Below are positions 53,341 to 63,612 of a stretch of DNA of 64,000 bases, one piece after another (the first letter of the stretch is position 1; every line of letters starts with the position of its first letter). The notes beneath the pieces were generated by a model that searched no databases, was not told the origin of the DNA, and saw only the letters and a list, made by a program, of their open reading frames with translations. Both the position numbers and the translations under genes were made by a program. The stretch is from Nereida ignava (lineage in GTDB: Bacteria; Pseudomonadota; Alphaproteobacteria; Rhodobacterales; Rhodobacteraceae), in NCBI RefSeq assembly GCF_001049735.1, contig NZ_CVPC01000004.1:1-64000 (forward strand). The letters run 5' to 3'.

Positions 53341-53994
53341 ATGACACACAACCTTCGCGACACTTTCAGTGATACCCAGACTTGGGTGTTTGACCTCGAC
53401 CACACGCTTTATCCGCCCGATGTTCCGTTGTTTGCCCAAATGGAAATACGCATGGTGGACTACATGTGCCGGATTTTGCATCTGGACCGTGACACAGCGA
53501 ATGCCCTGCGCACCGACTACTGGCGCGATCACGGGACCACATTGGCGGGCCTCATGGCAGAGCATCAGATTGATCCGGACCCGTTTCTTTGGGACGTGCA
53601 TCAGCTTGATTTCAGCGTTGTTCCCCAAAGCCCAAACCTACGCGATCTGATCACGCGGCTGGATAACCGCAAGATCATCTACACCAACGGAACCGCCTCT
53701 TACGCCGAAGACGTGACCGCTGCGCGCGGCATCGCGGGGCTGTTTGATGCAATCTACGGCGTCGAGCACGCGCATTACCATCCCAAACCCAACCGCGCTG
53801 CTTTTGAAGCCGTTTTCTCACTCGACGGGTTTGACCGAGCGAAAGCGGTCATGTTCGAGGACGACCCCCGTAACCTTGAGGTCCCGAAGGAAATGGGGCT
53901 TACCACAGTGCTGATAAGTCCAACGCCCAACCACAGTGCCTTCATTGATTATCAAGCCGCTGACTTGGAAGAATTTTTGTCGCAGATCACCTAA
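53341..53994 (+). CDS. HAD-family pyrimidine 5'-nucleotidase
   Basis: A 217-residue HAD hydrolase. Motif I is VFDLDHTLYPP (nucleophile and acid Asp), motif II is IIYTNGTASYAED, and motif III/IV is AVMFEDDPRNLEVPKEMG. The YPPDVPLFAQME segment and helical cap match the bacterial SDT1-like pyrimidine 5'-nucleotidases. It would dephosphorylate UMP/CMP or damaged nucleotides. The following ubiH-like gene is 41 nt downstream. Confidence 0.9.
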   Translation: MTHNLRDTFSDTQTWVFDLDHTLYPPDVPLFAQMEIRMVDYMCRILHLDRDTANALRTDYWRDHGTTLAGLMAEHQIDPDPFLWDVHQLDFSVVPQSPNLRDLITRLDNRKIIYTNGTASYAEDVTAARGIAGLFDAIYGVEHAHYHPKPNRAAFEAVFSLDGFDRAKAVMFEDDPRNLEVPKEMGLTTVLISPTPNHSAFIDYQAADLEEFLSQIT

Positions 53995-54035
53995 GGCACC
54001 TTTCCCTCACCGCATCGCGGGCCTACTTTACAGGT

Positions 54036-55238
54036 ATGGAACGTACAAAAATCGACATTCTCATATCAGGCGCTGGCATCGCGGGCCTGACGGCTGCTGC
54101 TGCATTCGGCACGGCCGGATTTTCTGTAATTTGTGTCGATCCAACGGCCCCAGTTACCGAACGCAACACAGATGGAAGCGATCTGCGCAGTACCGCACTG
54201 TTGCAGCCCGCCCGCGACTTTTTGAAAACCGCAGGTATTTGGGCCAAACTCAACCCCCACGCCAGTCCCTTGCAAACGATGCGTATTGTGGATGCGGGCG
54301 GCGAAGTTGCAGAGCCCCGCCTCACCCGTGACTTTGACGCCTCGGATATTTCTGACAGACCTTTTGGCTGGAACCTGCCTAATTGGTTGTTGCGCCGTGA
54401 AATGTTGGTCCGCCTTGATGAATTGCCGAACGTCACGTTTCGACCGGGCGTCGGCACCAAAACACTACTTACACGCCAAAGCGAAGCGCTTGTCAGCCTT
54501 AGCGATGACACTCAGATATCTGCACGTCTGGTGATTGGCGCAGATGGCCGCAACAGCGCTGTGCGCCGCGCCCACGGGATTGGGGTACGCACAACTCGAT
54601 ATGGTCAAAAAGCGCTGGCTTTTGCGGTCAACCATCTGATCCCGCATGAAGGTGTCAGTACCGAGGTGCATCGCACTGGTGGACCCTTCACGTTGGTGCC
54701 ACTGCCGGATTACAACGGGATGCCGTCCTCGGCGGTGGTTTGGATGGAGCGCGGCGCGCGCGCCAAAGAGCTTTATGAGCTGCCCGAAGATGCGTTCAAC
54801 GATGCCATGTCAGAGCGGTCCTGTCACCTGTATGGCCCGCTGACCCTTGCAAGCCGGCGCACAATTTGGCCGATCATCAGCCAAATCAGCGATCGTTTTT
54901 ATGCAGAACGCACCGCTCTTATTGCAGAAGCCGCCCATGTGGTGCCGCCGATCGGTGCGCAGGGTTTGAACATGTCCATCGGGGATATGGCGGCGCTGTT
55001 GGAGTTGTCTCTGAAGGACCCGTCCAAGCTGGGTGAGCCGGAGATGCTCGCGCAGTACGAACGCAAACGCATGACCGAGGTCAAAGCGCGGGTAACCGGT
55101 GTCGACGCGCTTAACCGCGCCTCAATGATGTCAGCACGGCCTTTGCGCGATGCGCGCGCCGCGGGCGTTGCAACGCTTTATTCGCTGGCGCCGGTTCGTA
55201 AAACGCTGATGCAGCTCGGTCTTGGGGCGCGCGGCTGA
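54036..55238 (+). CDS. ubiH: UbiH/UbiF-type FAD monooxygenase
   Basis: Predicted flavoprotein hydroxylase of ubiquinone biosynthesis. The FAD-binding Rossmann motif DILISGAGIAGLTAAAAF is at residues 6-23, the second motif ARLVIGADGRNSAVRR follows near 165, and the third is IGAQGLNMSIGDMAALLEL. Its 400 residues fit the family. Which ring position it hydroxylates cannot be read from sequence; UbiL-type enzymes of alphaproteobacteria are an alternative. Confidence 0.88.
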   Translation: MERTKIDILISGAGIAGLTAAAAFGTAGFSVICVDPTAPVTERNTDGSDLRSTALLQPARDFLKTAGIWAKLNPHASPLQTMRIVDAGGEVAEPRLTRDFDASDISDRPFGWNLPNWLLRREMLVRLDELPNVTFRPGVGTKTLLTRQSEALVSLSDDTQISARLVIGADGRNSAVRRAHGIGVRTTRYGQKALAFAVNHLIPHEGVSTEVHRTGGPFTLVPLPDYNGMPSSAVVWMERGARAKELYELPEDAFNDAMSERSCHLYGPLTLASRRTIWPIISQISDRFYAERTALIAEAAHVVPPIGAQGLNMSIGDMAALLELSLKDPSKLGEPEMLAQYERKRMTEVKARVTGVDALNRASMMSARPLRDARAAGVATLYSLAPVRKTLMQLGLGARG

Positions 55239-55258
55239 TACAGCAGCCAAGCGACATG

Positions 55259-55711
55259 TCACAACGGACCGGGCAAGCGCTCCTCTGACAGCAACACGTT
55301 GGCCTCAACATCACCTGCACCTGGAAGGGTCATGATGCGTCGCCGCAAGATACGCTCAAAATCCGCCAAATCCCGCGCAACCACCCTGAGCCGGTAATCA
55401 TAAAGCCCCAACATATGCTCAGCCGTTTGCACTTCGGGAATTGCGATAACAGCACGTTCAAAATCATCCAGGCTAACCCGCCCTTTGGTCGCCAACTTAA
55501 CGCCCAAAAACACCGTGACACCAAAGCCCAACTTTTCGGCATCAAGCTTTACGCGCCGCCCTTTGAAAACGCCTGCCGCCTGTAGTTTTTGCAATCTGCG
55601 CCACGTGGCTGGTTGGCTCAGCCCCAAATCACGGCCCAACGCACCCGCAGATTGCGTCGCATCCTGCTGCATCGCCTTGACCAAAGCCATGTCGATCTCG
55701 TCCCAACTCAC
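55259..55711 (-). CDS. Lrp/AsnC-family regulator (second of a pair)
   Basis: A 150-residue regulator with the AsnC helix-turn-helix (QSAGALGRDLGLSQPATWRRLQKL) and the alpha-beta RAM domain (FGVTVFLGVKLATKG). It overlaps the stop of the companion Lrp gene by four bases. Such pairs may form heteromers. Together they are divergent from ilvC and may control branched-chain amino acid synthesis; that target is inferred from position. Confidence 0.92.
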   Translation of the reverse strand: MSWDEIDMALVKAMQQDATQSAGALGRDLGLSQPATWRRLQKLQAAGVFKGRRVKLDAEKLGFGVTVFLGVKLATKGRVSLDDFERAVIAIPEVQTAEHMLGLYDYRLRVVARDLADFERILRRRIMTLPGAGDVEANVLLSEERLPGPL

Positions 55712-56163
55712 AACGGCAACCTTTCATCTGATTTAAGCGTCGACACCAACATCAACGCCTCAATATCCGAGATATGTGGCAGTGTTAGGATGCGGTCCCG
55801 GTAAAGCATCTGATAGTGTGCCATATCCCGCGCGACCACGAAAAGCCGAACATCTACACGCCCCAAAAACGTCTGAATTTCAGTGACTTCAGGCACATCA
55901 CGGGCGGCGGCGTGAAATTCATCAAACGCACGCGCTTGGGTTTTATCAAGGGTGATGCGCAACGAAACGGACACTTCAAACCCAAGTGCCGCCCAATCGA
56001 CCACAGCCTCTTGCCCCCGGTACAGTCCAGCATCACGCAACTTATCAAGCCTGCGCGTCACTTTGGCAGCCGTCAGACCACACCGGTCAGCAATTTCATG
56101 CATTGCAGCATCTGGCGTGTACTGCAATGTGCGCAGAATGCGTCTATCAAGGTCATCAAGCAT
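55708..56163 (-). CDS. Lrp/AsnC-family regulator (first of a pair)
   Basis: A 151-residue regulator with the helix-turn-helix MHEIADRCGLTAAKVTRRLDKLRDAGL near residues 21-47 and the RAM domain (GFEVSVSLRITLDK). It begins 143 nt from the ilvC start on the other strand. The AT-rich spacer contains several A/T runs typical of Lrp targets. The second regulator gene is coupled to it by ATGA. Confidence 0.93.
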   Translation of the reverse strand: MLDDLDRRILRTLQYTPDAAMHEIADRCGLTAAKVTRRLDKLRDAGLYRGQEAVVDWAALGFEVSVSLRITLDKTQARAFDEFHAAARDVPEVTEIQTFLGRVDVRLFVVARDMAHYQMLYRDRILTLPHISDIEALMLVSTLKSDERLPL

Positions 56164-56189
56164 GAATTTATCTATAAAGTAATTTTTGA

Positions 56190-57329
<1,140 letters not shown>

Positions 57330-57351
57330 GGTCTCTTACCTTGTTCACTTT

Positions 57352-57378
57352 GGCCTCCGCATCTGCGGGGGCCTTTTT
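57352..57378 (+). terminator. Rho-independent terminator of ilvC
   Basis: GGCCTCCGC pairs with GCGGGGGCC over a four-base loop and is followed by TTTTT. Confidence 0.88.
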
Positions 57379-57447
57379 CGTTTATGCTTGCCTGCACAGG
57401 CGCATTTAACTCTCGCCACTGGACCAAAGCGCGCCTAGTGTCAGCCC

Positions 57448-58395
57448 ATGAGTAACACCATCCCCACCCCCGAAAATCCCGGTGCATTTAACTGGTTCCT
57501 GATCTGCTTTTTGGGCGTGATTTGGGGCAGCGCATTCATGAGCATCAGCGTAGCGTTACAAGAATACCCGCCATTTACTCTGGCAGCGCTGCGCGTCTTT
57601 TTTGGCGCAATTGTTTTGTGCATCATGGGCGTCATCATGGGCCAGCCAATCACACGCATTCATCAGACCGCGGGATTATCTGGATGGGGCTACAGCGCCG
57701 TCATTGGTTTTATCACCGTCACCGCGCCATTTTTGCTGCTGTGTTGGGGTATTCAATACGTGCCATCCGCGTTCGCCGGCGTCGCGATGGGGGCCATTCC
57801 GCTCATTATCCTGCCACTTGCGTATATCTTCTCACCTGAGGAAGGCATCGGCCCACGTCGCATTATCGGTGTGGTGCTGGGCTTTGCTGGATTGGCACTG
57901 TTGTTGGGAAAAGGCGCGCTTGAGACCACATCTGCCCAGACGTTTTGGGGCCAGCTTGCCTGTCTTGCAGCGGCTGCGTGTTACGCAGTTGGCTCAATTA
58001 TTACCCGGCGTGCGCCGCGCATCCCGCCCGTGGCATTCGCCAGTGGCACGCTAGCTGTCGGTGCTGCGATGCTAATCCCATTTGCGATTATTGCCGAAGG
58101 TATGCCGCGTCTCAGCTGGAGTTTTGAGACCCTAACGGTCCTTTATCTTGCTGCCCTGCCAACCGGCTTGGCCGCAGCAATCCGCGTGATTGTTGTGCAA
58201 TCAGCAGGCTCCGTCTTTATGTCACTGACGTCTTATCAAGTGCCAATCTGGTCAGCCGTGTTCGGGATCGTACTGCTTGGCGAGGCCCTGTTAGCACAGC
58301 TGTTCATCGCCCTCGCGCTCATCCTTTTGGGTATCGGGATCAGCCAATGGCGCAGCTTGGTTCTGGTCGCGCAAAGTATCCGCTCAAAGAAGTAA
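57448..58395 (+). CDS. EamA/DMT-family transporter
   Basis: A 315-residue inner-membrane protein with ten helices in two EamA repeats (first opening FNWFLICFLGVIWGSAFMSI, second FWGQLACLAAAACYAVGSI). Members export amino acids or other metabolites; the substrate is unknown. It converges on glmM, the two stops being four bases apart. A related transporter is at 61812. Confidence 0.9.
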   Translation: MSNTIPTPENPGAFNWFLICFLGVIWGSAFMSISVALQEYPPFTLAALRVFFGAIVLCIMGVIMGQPITRIHQTAGLSGWGYSAVIGFITVTAPFLLLCWGIQYVPSAFAGVAMGAIPLIILPLAYIFSPEEGIGPRRIIGVVLGFAGLALLLGKGALETTSAQTFWGQLACLAAAACYAVGSIITRRAPRIPPVAFASGTLAVGAAMLIPFAIIAEGMPRLSWSFETLTVLYLAALPTGLAAAIRVIVVQSAGSVFMSLTSYQVPIWSAVFGIVLLGEALLAQLFIALALILLGIGISQWRSLVLVAQSIRSKK

Positions 58396-58399
58396 CAGC

Positions 58400-59740
58400 C
58401 TAGGCCACTTGTGCCGTGATCTCATCGACAACGCCCTGCACCACTGTTTCAAGAAGTGTAGAGTCTTCGCATTCGGCCATGACGCGGATCAACGGCTCTG
58501 TCCCTGATTTACGGATAAGTAATCGCCCCTTGCCAGCAAGATCAGCCTCAGCCGCAGCAATCGCCTGCTGAACTGACGCGGCTTCAAGCGGCGCTGTTCC
58601 ACTCGGGTAGCGCACGTTTTTCAAAAGCTGTGGCACAGTCTCAAACGTGCTCGACAAATCAGACGCGCTGTGACCGGTACGGATCATTTCACACATAAAT
58701 TGGAGCCCCGCCAACAAGCCGTCGCCGGTTGTGGCATAGTCCGTCATCACAATGTGGCCCGATTGCTCACCGCCCAAATTAAACCCGCCTTTGCGCATCG
58801 CTTCAACCACATGCCGGTCACCAACCGCCGTACGCAACAAGGTCATCCCGCGATCCGCTAGGTACCGCTCTAGACCAAGGTTCGACATCACTGTGGCCAC
58901 CAAAGTACGCGCATTCAAACGCCCTGCAGACGCCCATGAGCCTGCCAAAAGCGCCATCAACTGATCGCCGTCTGCGATGCGGCCCTTCTCATCGATGATC
59001 ATCACGCGGTCTGCGTCACCATCAAGACAAATGCCCAGATCCGCACCGTTTTCAATCACCGCTTGCGCCGCCATATGCGGTGCCGTTGAGCCGCAGTTGT
59101 CGTTGATATTAAACCCATTCGGCGATGTCCCAACGGGGATCACATCAGCGCCAAGTTCCCATAAAATCTCAGGAGCCGTTCGGTGCGCCGCACCATTCGC
59201 GCAATCAATCACAACTTTCAGCCCTTGCAACGAAATACCTGCAAGCGATGTTTTCAGGCGCTCACCGTAGCGGAAACGACCCTCATCAATACGCTTGGCA
59301 CGGCCAATATTGTCAGGTTGCGCGGGGCTGGTGCCTTCGTGAACCAGTTGCTCAATCGCGGCCTCTGCCTCATCTGACAACTTGAAACCATCAGGACCAA
59401 ATAGCTTGATACCGTTATCCATATGCGGGTTATGGGAGGCGGAAATCATCACGCCCACATCCGCGCGCATCGACGTGGTAAGCATCCCTACCGCCGGTGT
59501 GGGTACTGGGCCTAGCAAGAAACAATCCATGCCTGTGCTTGTAAATCCGGCTGTCAAAGCGTTCTCAAACATGTAGCCCGACAGGCGGGTATCTTTGCCG
59601 ATCACGACGCGGTGACGTTTGTTATCACGGCGAAAGTACCGCCCCGCTGCCGCGCCAAGGCGCAAAGCCATCTCGACGGTCATAGGATATTGGTTCGCCG
59701 TGCCGCGCACCCCGTCGGTGCCAAACAGTTTCGTAGTCAT
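58400..59740 (-). CDS. glmM: Phosphoglucosamine mutase
   Basis: Converts glucosamine-6-phosphate to glucosamine-1-phosphate for peptidoglycan and lipopolysaccharide precursors. The phosphoserine loop is [14 protein letters not shown] near residues 100-113, the metal loop DGDADRV is in [14 protein letters not shown], and the sugar-binding loop is GGEQSGH. The phosphate site is [11 protein letters not shown]. The 446 residues are complete. It follows folP by 16 nt. Confidence 0.97.
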   Translation of the reverse strand: MTTKLFGTDGVRGTANQYPMTVEMALRLGAAAGRYFRRDNKRHRVVIGKDTRLSGYMFENALTAGFTSTGMDCFLLGPVPTPAVGMLTTSMRADVGVMISASHNPHMDNGIKLFGPDGFKLSDEAEAAIEQLVHEGTSPAQPDNIGRAKRIDEGRFRYGERLKTSLAGISLQGLKVVIDCANGAAHRTAPEILWELGADVIPVGTSPNGFNINDNCGSTAPHMAAQAVIENGADLGICLDGDADRVMIIDEKGRIADGDQLMALLAGSWASAGRLNARTLVATVMSNLGLERYLADRGMTLLRTAVGDRHVVEAMRKGGFNLGGEQSGHIVMTDYATTGDGLLAGLQFMCEMIRTGHSASDLSSTFETVPQLLKNVRYPSGTAPLEAASVQQAIAAAEADLAGKGRLLIRKSGTEPLIRVMAECEDSTLLETVVQGVVDEITAQVA

Positions 59741-59756
59741 ATTTAGTACCCGTTAG

Positions 59757-60764
59757 CTACAAAATTACGCCGGCCATATCAAAAGCTGCGCGTGTCGCCT
59801 CTATATCATGAACGCGGGTGATCTGAACCCCTTGCCGAAACCCTTCGAGCGCCACCGCGACAGAGCCAAAAACCCGCTGGTCCGCTTGGGGGGCATTTGT
59901 AATTGTGCCAATAAAACGTTTGCGCGACGCCCCGAGCAAGATCGGGCACCCAAGGCCATGCAAGACGCTCAGCCGTTTCAACAGCGCCAAATTATGCTCA
60001 AGCGTTTTGCCAAAACCAATGCCGGGGTCAATCCAGATATCTGTGCGCGCAATCCCGCACGCCAGAGCCGCCTCAATGCGCTCAGACAAAAAATCATACA
60101 CATCAAGCACAACGTCGTCGTACTGCGGATCATCCTGCATCGTCTCCGGATCCCCGCTTGCGTGCATCAAGCAGATCGGCGCACGGGACGACGCAGTGAC
60201 TGCGCCCATAGCCGGATCATGGGTCATCGCGTAGACATCATTGACCAAAGTCGCACCGGCTGCCAAAGCCGCCTCGGCAACATCTGCTTTTCGTGTGTCG
60301 ATGCTGATTGGCGTGTGTGTTGTTGCGTCGTGGTTTCGCAAAGCTGAAATCACGGGAACCGTGCGCCCGATCTCAACGTGGCTGGGCACATAGGCCGCAC
60401 CGGGCCGCGTGCTTTCCCCACCGATATCCAGCATATCCGCGCCAGCTTCCTGCATCGCAATCGCGTGGTTTATTGCTTCATCAAAGCCTTCAAACTTACC
60501 GCCATCGGAAAAGCTGTCTGGCGTGACATTGAGAATACCCATGATGTTGGCACGCGCCATATCAAGCCCCGCAACCTGCCCACGCGGTGACGTAAGACGC
60601 GATAGAACGTGATCCGGCACGTCAGCCGCCGGAATAATGCGCGGTGTCGCGCTGCGGTTCAGAACTTCTACGGTGTCGAACCACGTCCACCCACCCGCCA
60701 AAACATAGGCGCCGTTCGGACGGGCGATATCAGTCTGAACGATTGGGCGAAAATAGTCAGTCAT
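59757..60764 (-). CDS. folP: Dihydropteroate synthase
   Basis: Joins pterin pyrophosphate and p-aminobenzoate in folate synthesis, the target of sulfonamides. Signatures are IMGILNVTPDSFSDGG, DMLDIGGESTRPGA, DPGIGFGKTLEHN and LLGASRKRFIG. From ATG 60764 it has 335 residues, of which about 70 at the N-terminus precede the barrel, as in Rhodobacterales. It follows folB by 14 nt; a TTG start at 60782 would overlap folB. Confidence 0.95.
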   Translation of the reverse strand: MTDYFRPIVQTDIARPNGAYVLAGGWTWFDTVEVLNRSATPRIIPAADVPDHVLSRLTSPRGQVAGLDMARANIMGILNVTPDSFSDGGKFEGFDEAINHAIAMQEAGADMLDIGGESTRPGAAYVPSHVEIGRTVPVISALRNHDATTHTPISIDTRKADVAEAALAAGATLVNDVYAMTHDPAMGAVTASSRAPICLMHASGDPETMQDDPQYDDVVLDVYDFLSERIEAALACGIARTDIWIDPGIGFGKTLEHNLALLKRLSVLHGLGCPILLGASRKRFIGTITNAPQADQRVFGSVAVALEGFRQGVQITRVHDIEATRAAFDMAGVIL

Positions 60765-60778
60765 GGCCTTCGTGACGC

Positions 60779-61705
60779 TCAAAGCTGTGACGCATCGGCG
60801 GCATGACGTGTGACACGAATATCGCCAACTGCGGCATCCGCGGGCAACTCAGCGCCGATAAGCATCAATTCAGACGCGCTCATATGGCGGGCAAACCAGG
60901 CCGCCAATGAAGGGCCATCCGATGGGGCCGTCGCGGGTCCTTCAACAGCATCGAGCACAATTTTAGACGGCGCCCATACGGCGATTTGTCCGTTTTTCAT
61001 TGACCAATCAAGCTCGGTCAACGTTCCAACCACCACACATCGCGCATCACGGGCGGCGAGCACCCAAGCGTTTTGTTCAATTGCCAGCAAATCAATCCGG
61101 CGTTGCGGCGCGCCAAGTGATACGGCCGGCGCGGCAGTCTCGCCCATGCCCACGCACAAGATCAAAGGTAATTCACGCTTTGCAAGTGTATCAATCCAGC
61201 CACTTAGATGCGTCGAATGCAGTGCCTCGTTTGACAGATAAACAACACAAGGGTGAACCGTTTCCGGCGCGTCCTCAACTACACTCAGCGACCGCGAGCG
61301 TACAATCTCAACCCCAAGGGCGAACGGCCCACGGTCCAGTTTTTGAATGCGTACAAAAGCACGCATCGCCTGTGGCTCAAGCAAAATACGGTCCGCAATC
61401 CGTTCTGCCAAGGTTTCAAGCAGGTTCAACCGCTCGGCGGCCAGCTCAATGGCAACGGCCTCAGTAATGCGGTCATAGGACAAGATCCGGTCCACATCAT
61501 CGCCGATGGGCCCCTCAAGCGGTTTCACTTCCACCACGATATCAAAACGAACGCGCTGTGTTGTGCCTCGCTCAAGCTGAAACGCGCCAATCTCAACATC
61601 CACAATATGGTCGCGCACAGAAATACGGTCGAGCGGCTGAACCGCAGTTGTCGCCTCGGAACGCTCGGACGGATGGGCAAAAGCCAGATGGATGTCGTTT
61701 GTCAT
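60779..61705 (-). CDS. folB: Dihydroneopterin aldolase with a long C-terminal extension
   Basis: The N-terminal part (about 25-140) is a FolB domain: RDHIVDVEIGAFQLERG, SYDRITEAVAIELAAERLNLLETLAERIAD and a strand ending LGVEIVRSR. It would cleave dihydroneopterin in folate synthesis. About 165 further residues (CVVYLSNEALHSTHL to GDIRVTRHA) match nothing I recognise and include GETAAPAVSLG and LDWSMKNGQIAVW. FolB enzymes are normally about 120 residues. The start ATG 61705 is chosen by resemblance to relatives; the ribosome site is weak. Confidence 0.85.
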   Translation of the reverse strand: MTNDIHLAFAHPSERSEATTAVQPLDRISVRDHIVDVEIGAFQLERGTTQRVRFDIVVEVKPLEGPIGDDVDRILSYDRITEAVAIELAAERLNLLETLAERIADRILLEPQAMRAFVRIQKLDRGPFALGVEIVRSRSLSVVEDAPETVHPCVVYLSNEALHSTHLSGWIDTLAKRELPLILCVGMGETAAPAVSLGAPQRRIDLLAIEQNAWVLAARDARCVVVGTLTELDWSMKNGQIAVWAPSKIVLDAVEGPATAPSDGPSLAAWFARHMSASELMLIGAELPADAAVGDIRVTRHAADASQL

Positions 61706-61811
61706 GGCCGTGGGCATATCGCGGATAATTGCGTAGAACCAGACAGATTGCGACATGGGGGCAACCGTATACGGTGTTTGCTGGCCCGCGACCCAGATGC
61801 TAAGCAACCCC

Positions 61812-62699
61812 ATGACCCAAGCGCCCCCCTCTTCCGCCGTGGCAACTGTGATCGTTGTTGCCATCGGCATTCTGTGGGGGTTTTACTGGATGCCCGTCCG
61901 GTATTTACAAGACGCAGGCCTGCCCGGGGCATGGGGTACATTTGGCATCGCCCTTGCGGCAACCTTTGTGTTGGGGATTTCAGTCCTGATTGCGCGCCCG
62001 AACGTTCCACGTGATTGGCCCACTTACGGAGCATTGGCATTGGGCGGTGCAGCCTTCGCTATGTATTCAGTGGGCTTTGCCTATGGGCGTGTGGCAATCG
62101 TCATCCTACTTTTCTTTTTGACGCCGGTCTGGAGCACATTGATTGCACGTTTCATTCTGGGTCGTACAACCAGCGTAACGCGCCTTGCAGCAATCGTGAT
62201 CGGTCTGCTTGGGCTTTTTGTGATGCTCGGCGCGGATGGTGGGGTACCGTTACCGCGTAGCATCGGGGACTGGCTTGCGCTGGCGTCTGGCATCTGCTGG
62301 TCCCTTTCGAGCACGATCATTCATGAACGCGAACCGATCAAACCGCTGCTTGCCGCTTTTGCATTTGCCAGCGGTGCGGCAGTGCTTTCGGGTGTTTGTA
62401 TCTTGGCCCTGCCAACGCAACCACTGAACCTTAACGTGCTAACCCCGCCGACCCTTTTGATCACAGCTGTTACCGGCACGCTTTGGTGGGGTGTCTCCAT
62501 GGCAGGTCTGATGTGGGCAACGGCCCTGCTCGACCCTGCGCGCGTCGGCATCTTGCTGATGAGCGAAGTGCTTATCGGCGCGCTTTCTGCCGCTTTTTTG
62601 GTGGGAGAGCCATTGTTACCGTTCGAGCTGATCGGCGGCGCGTTGGTCCTGAGTGCTGCAATCCTCGAGGTCTGGCCTACAAAGGCCAAACAGCCCTAG
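61812..62699 (+). CDS. EamA/DMT-family transporter
   Basis: A 295-residue membrane protein with ten helices in two EamA repeats (GILWGFYWMPVRYLQDAG and DWLALASGICWSLSSTI). Substrate unknown. I prefer the ATG at 61812; an in-frame ATG five codons earlier is possible. It is divergent from folB and overlaps the converging SleB-like gene by four bases. Confidence 0.87.
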   Translation: MTQAPPSSAVATVIVVAIGILWGFYWMPVRYLQDAGLPGAWGTFGIALAATFVLGISVLIARPNVPRDWPTYGALALGGAAFAMYSVGFAYGRVAIVILLFFLTPVWSTLIARFILGRTTSVTRLAAIVIGLLGLFVMLGADGGVPLPRSIGDWLALASGICWSLSSTIIHEREPIKPLLAAFAFASGAAVLSGVCILALPTQPLNLNVLTPPTLLITAVTGTLWWGVSMAGLMWATALLDPARVGILLMSEVLIGALSAAFLVGEPLLPFELIGGALVLSAAILEVWPTKAKQP

Positions 62700-63403
62700 C
62701 TGCTGTAGCTTTGACGATAAAAATGGTGAAAGCCAATTGTCGCGGTACGCGGATAGACCCGTGCCCAATTCGGCCGCACGCTTTTGGTATGGTAATGGGT
62801 CGCACCAGCGGTGAGTGCTGGAAGATTGCCTTGCAACGTTAGCTTTGCGATCTTGCCAACACGGGTCCATGCCCGCGGCTCGCCGATGATTTCTTTCTTG
62901 CCGTCGCAAGTATAGGTGAACTGACACGCAAACTTACGGCCAGTCCCTTGGTTAATAACGCCACACACAGTGTCGGGATATTTCGCAGACTTAACGCGGT
63001 TCATAATGACCTCGGCCACTGCAAATTGGCCTTTCACGCTTTCGCCGCGCGCCTCAAAATAAAGCGCCTCTGAGAGACATTTCCAACTTTCACCCCCTGA
63101 AGCGGCAGGCAGTTGCGCCAAATAACTGCGCTCATAGGCGACGCCGCGCAACCCGCTGGGCCGGCGCTTTGGCAGCAAAGACACCTGAGGGGCAGCAGTC
63201 AGCGTATCAAGCCGGTTTGATGGGACCATCTGAAAAGCTGCATTTTCAGTCTTTAGAAGACCAACAATATGCGCTGAAACCTTGAGCGCTGTGCCATCGG
63301 CCGCCTCAGCATCGCGGGTCTCAGCGATAACGCCAAAACCGGCAACGAGGGCCAAAACACTGCAAACGCGCTGAGCGCGTGAGATCAAAGAAGTTCGGGG
63401 CAT
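62696..63403 (-). CDS. SleB-like cell wall hydrolase
   Basis: A 235-residue exported protein (N-terminal hydrophobic signal VCSVLALVAGFGVIAE). The Hydrolase_2 domain holds the catalytic Glu in LSEALYFEARGESVKGQFAVAEVIMNRV and continues through FACQFTYTCDGK to THYHTKSVRPNWARV. It probably cleaves peptidoglycan glycan strands. The 209-nt spacer to ppdK holds no gene. Confidence 0.9.
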   Translation of the reverse strand: MPRTSLISRAQRVCSVLALVAGFGVIAETRDAEAADGTALKVSAHIVGLLKTENAAFQMVPSNRLDTLTAAPQVSLLPKRRPSGLRGVAYERSYLAQLPAASGGESWKCLSEALYFEARGESVKGQFAVAEVIMNRVKSAKYPDTVCGVINQGTGRKFACQFTYTCDGKKEIIGEPRAWTRVGKIAKLTLQGNLPALTAGATHYHTKSVRPNWARVYPRTATIGFHHFYRQSYSS

Positions 63404-63612
63404 GCGCCATCCAGAGTTGTTTCAAGGGCAGACAGCACAGCCAATACATCTATAAATAAGGCTTAAATGCGCGTCTGAGGCGGGCTGTTAAGCCAATTCA
63501 GCACACAAATCTACCCCCCGTTCCTGACTAGGCGGTATGCACGGGATGCAAATCGTCGCAGTGCAGCAAAAGGTTTAAGAAAACCAATGCGTTCCAAACA
63601 AGAGCTGGAAAC

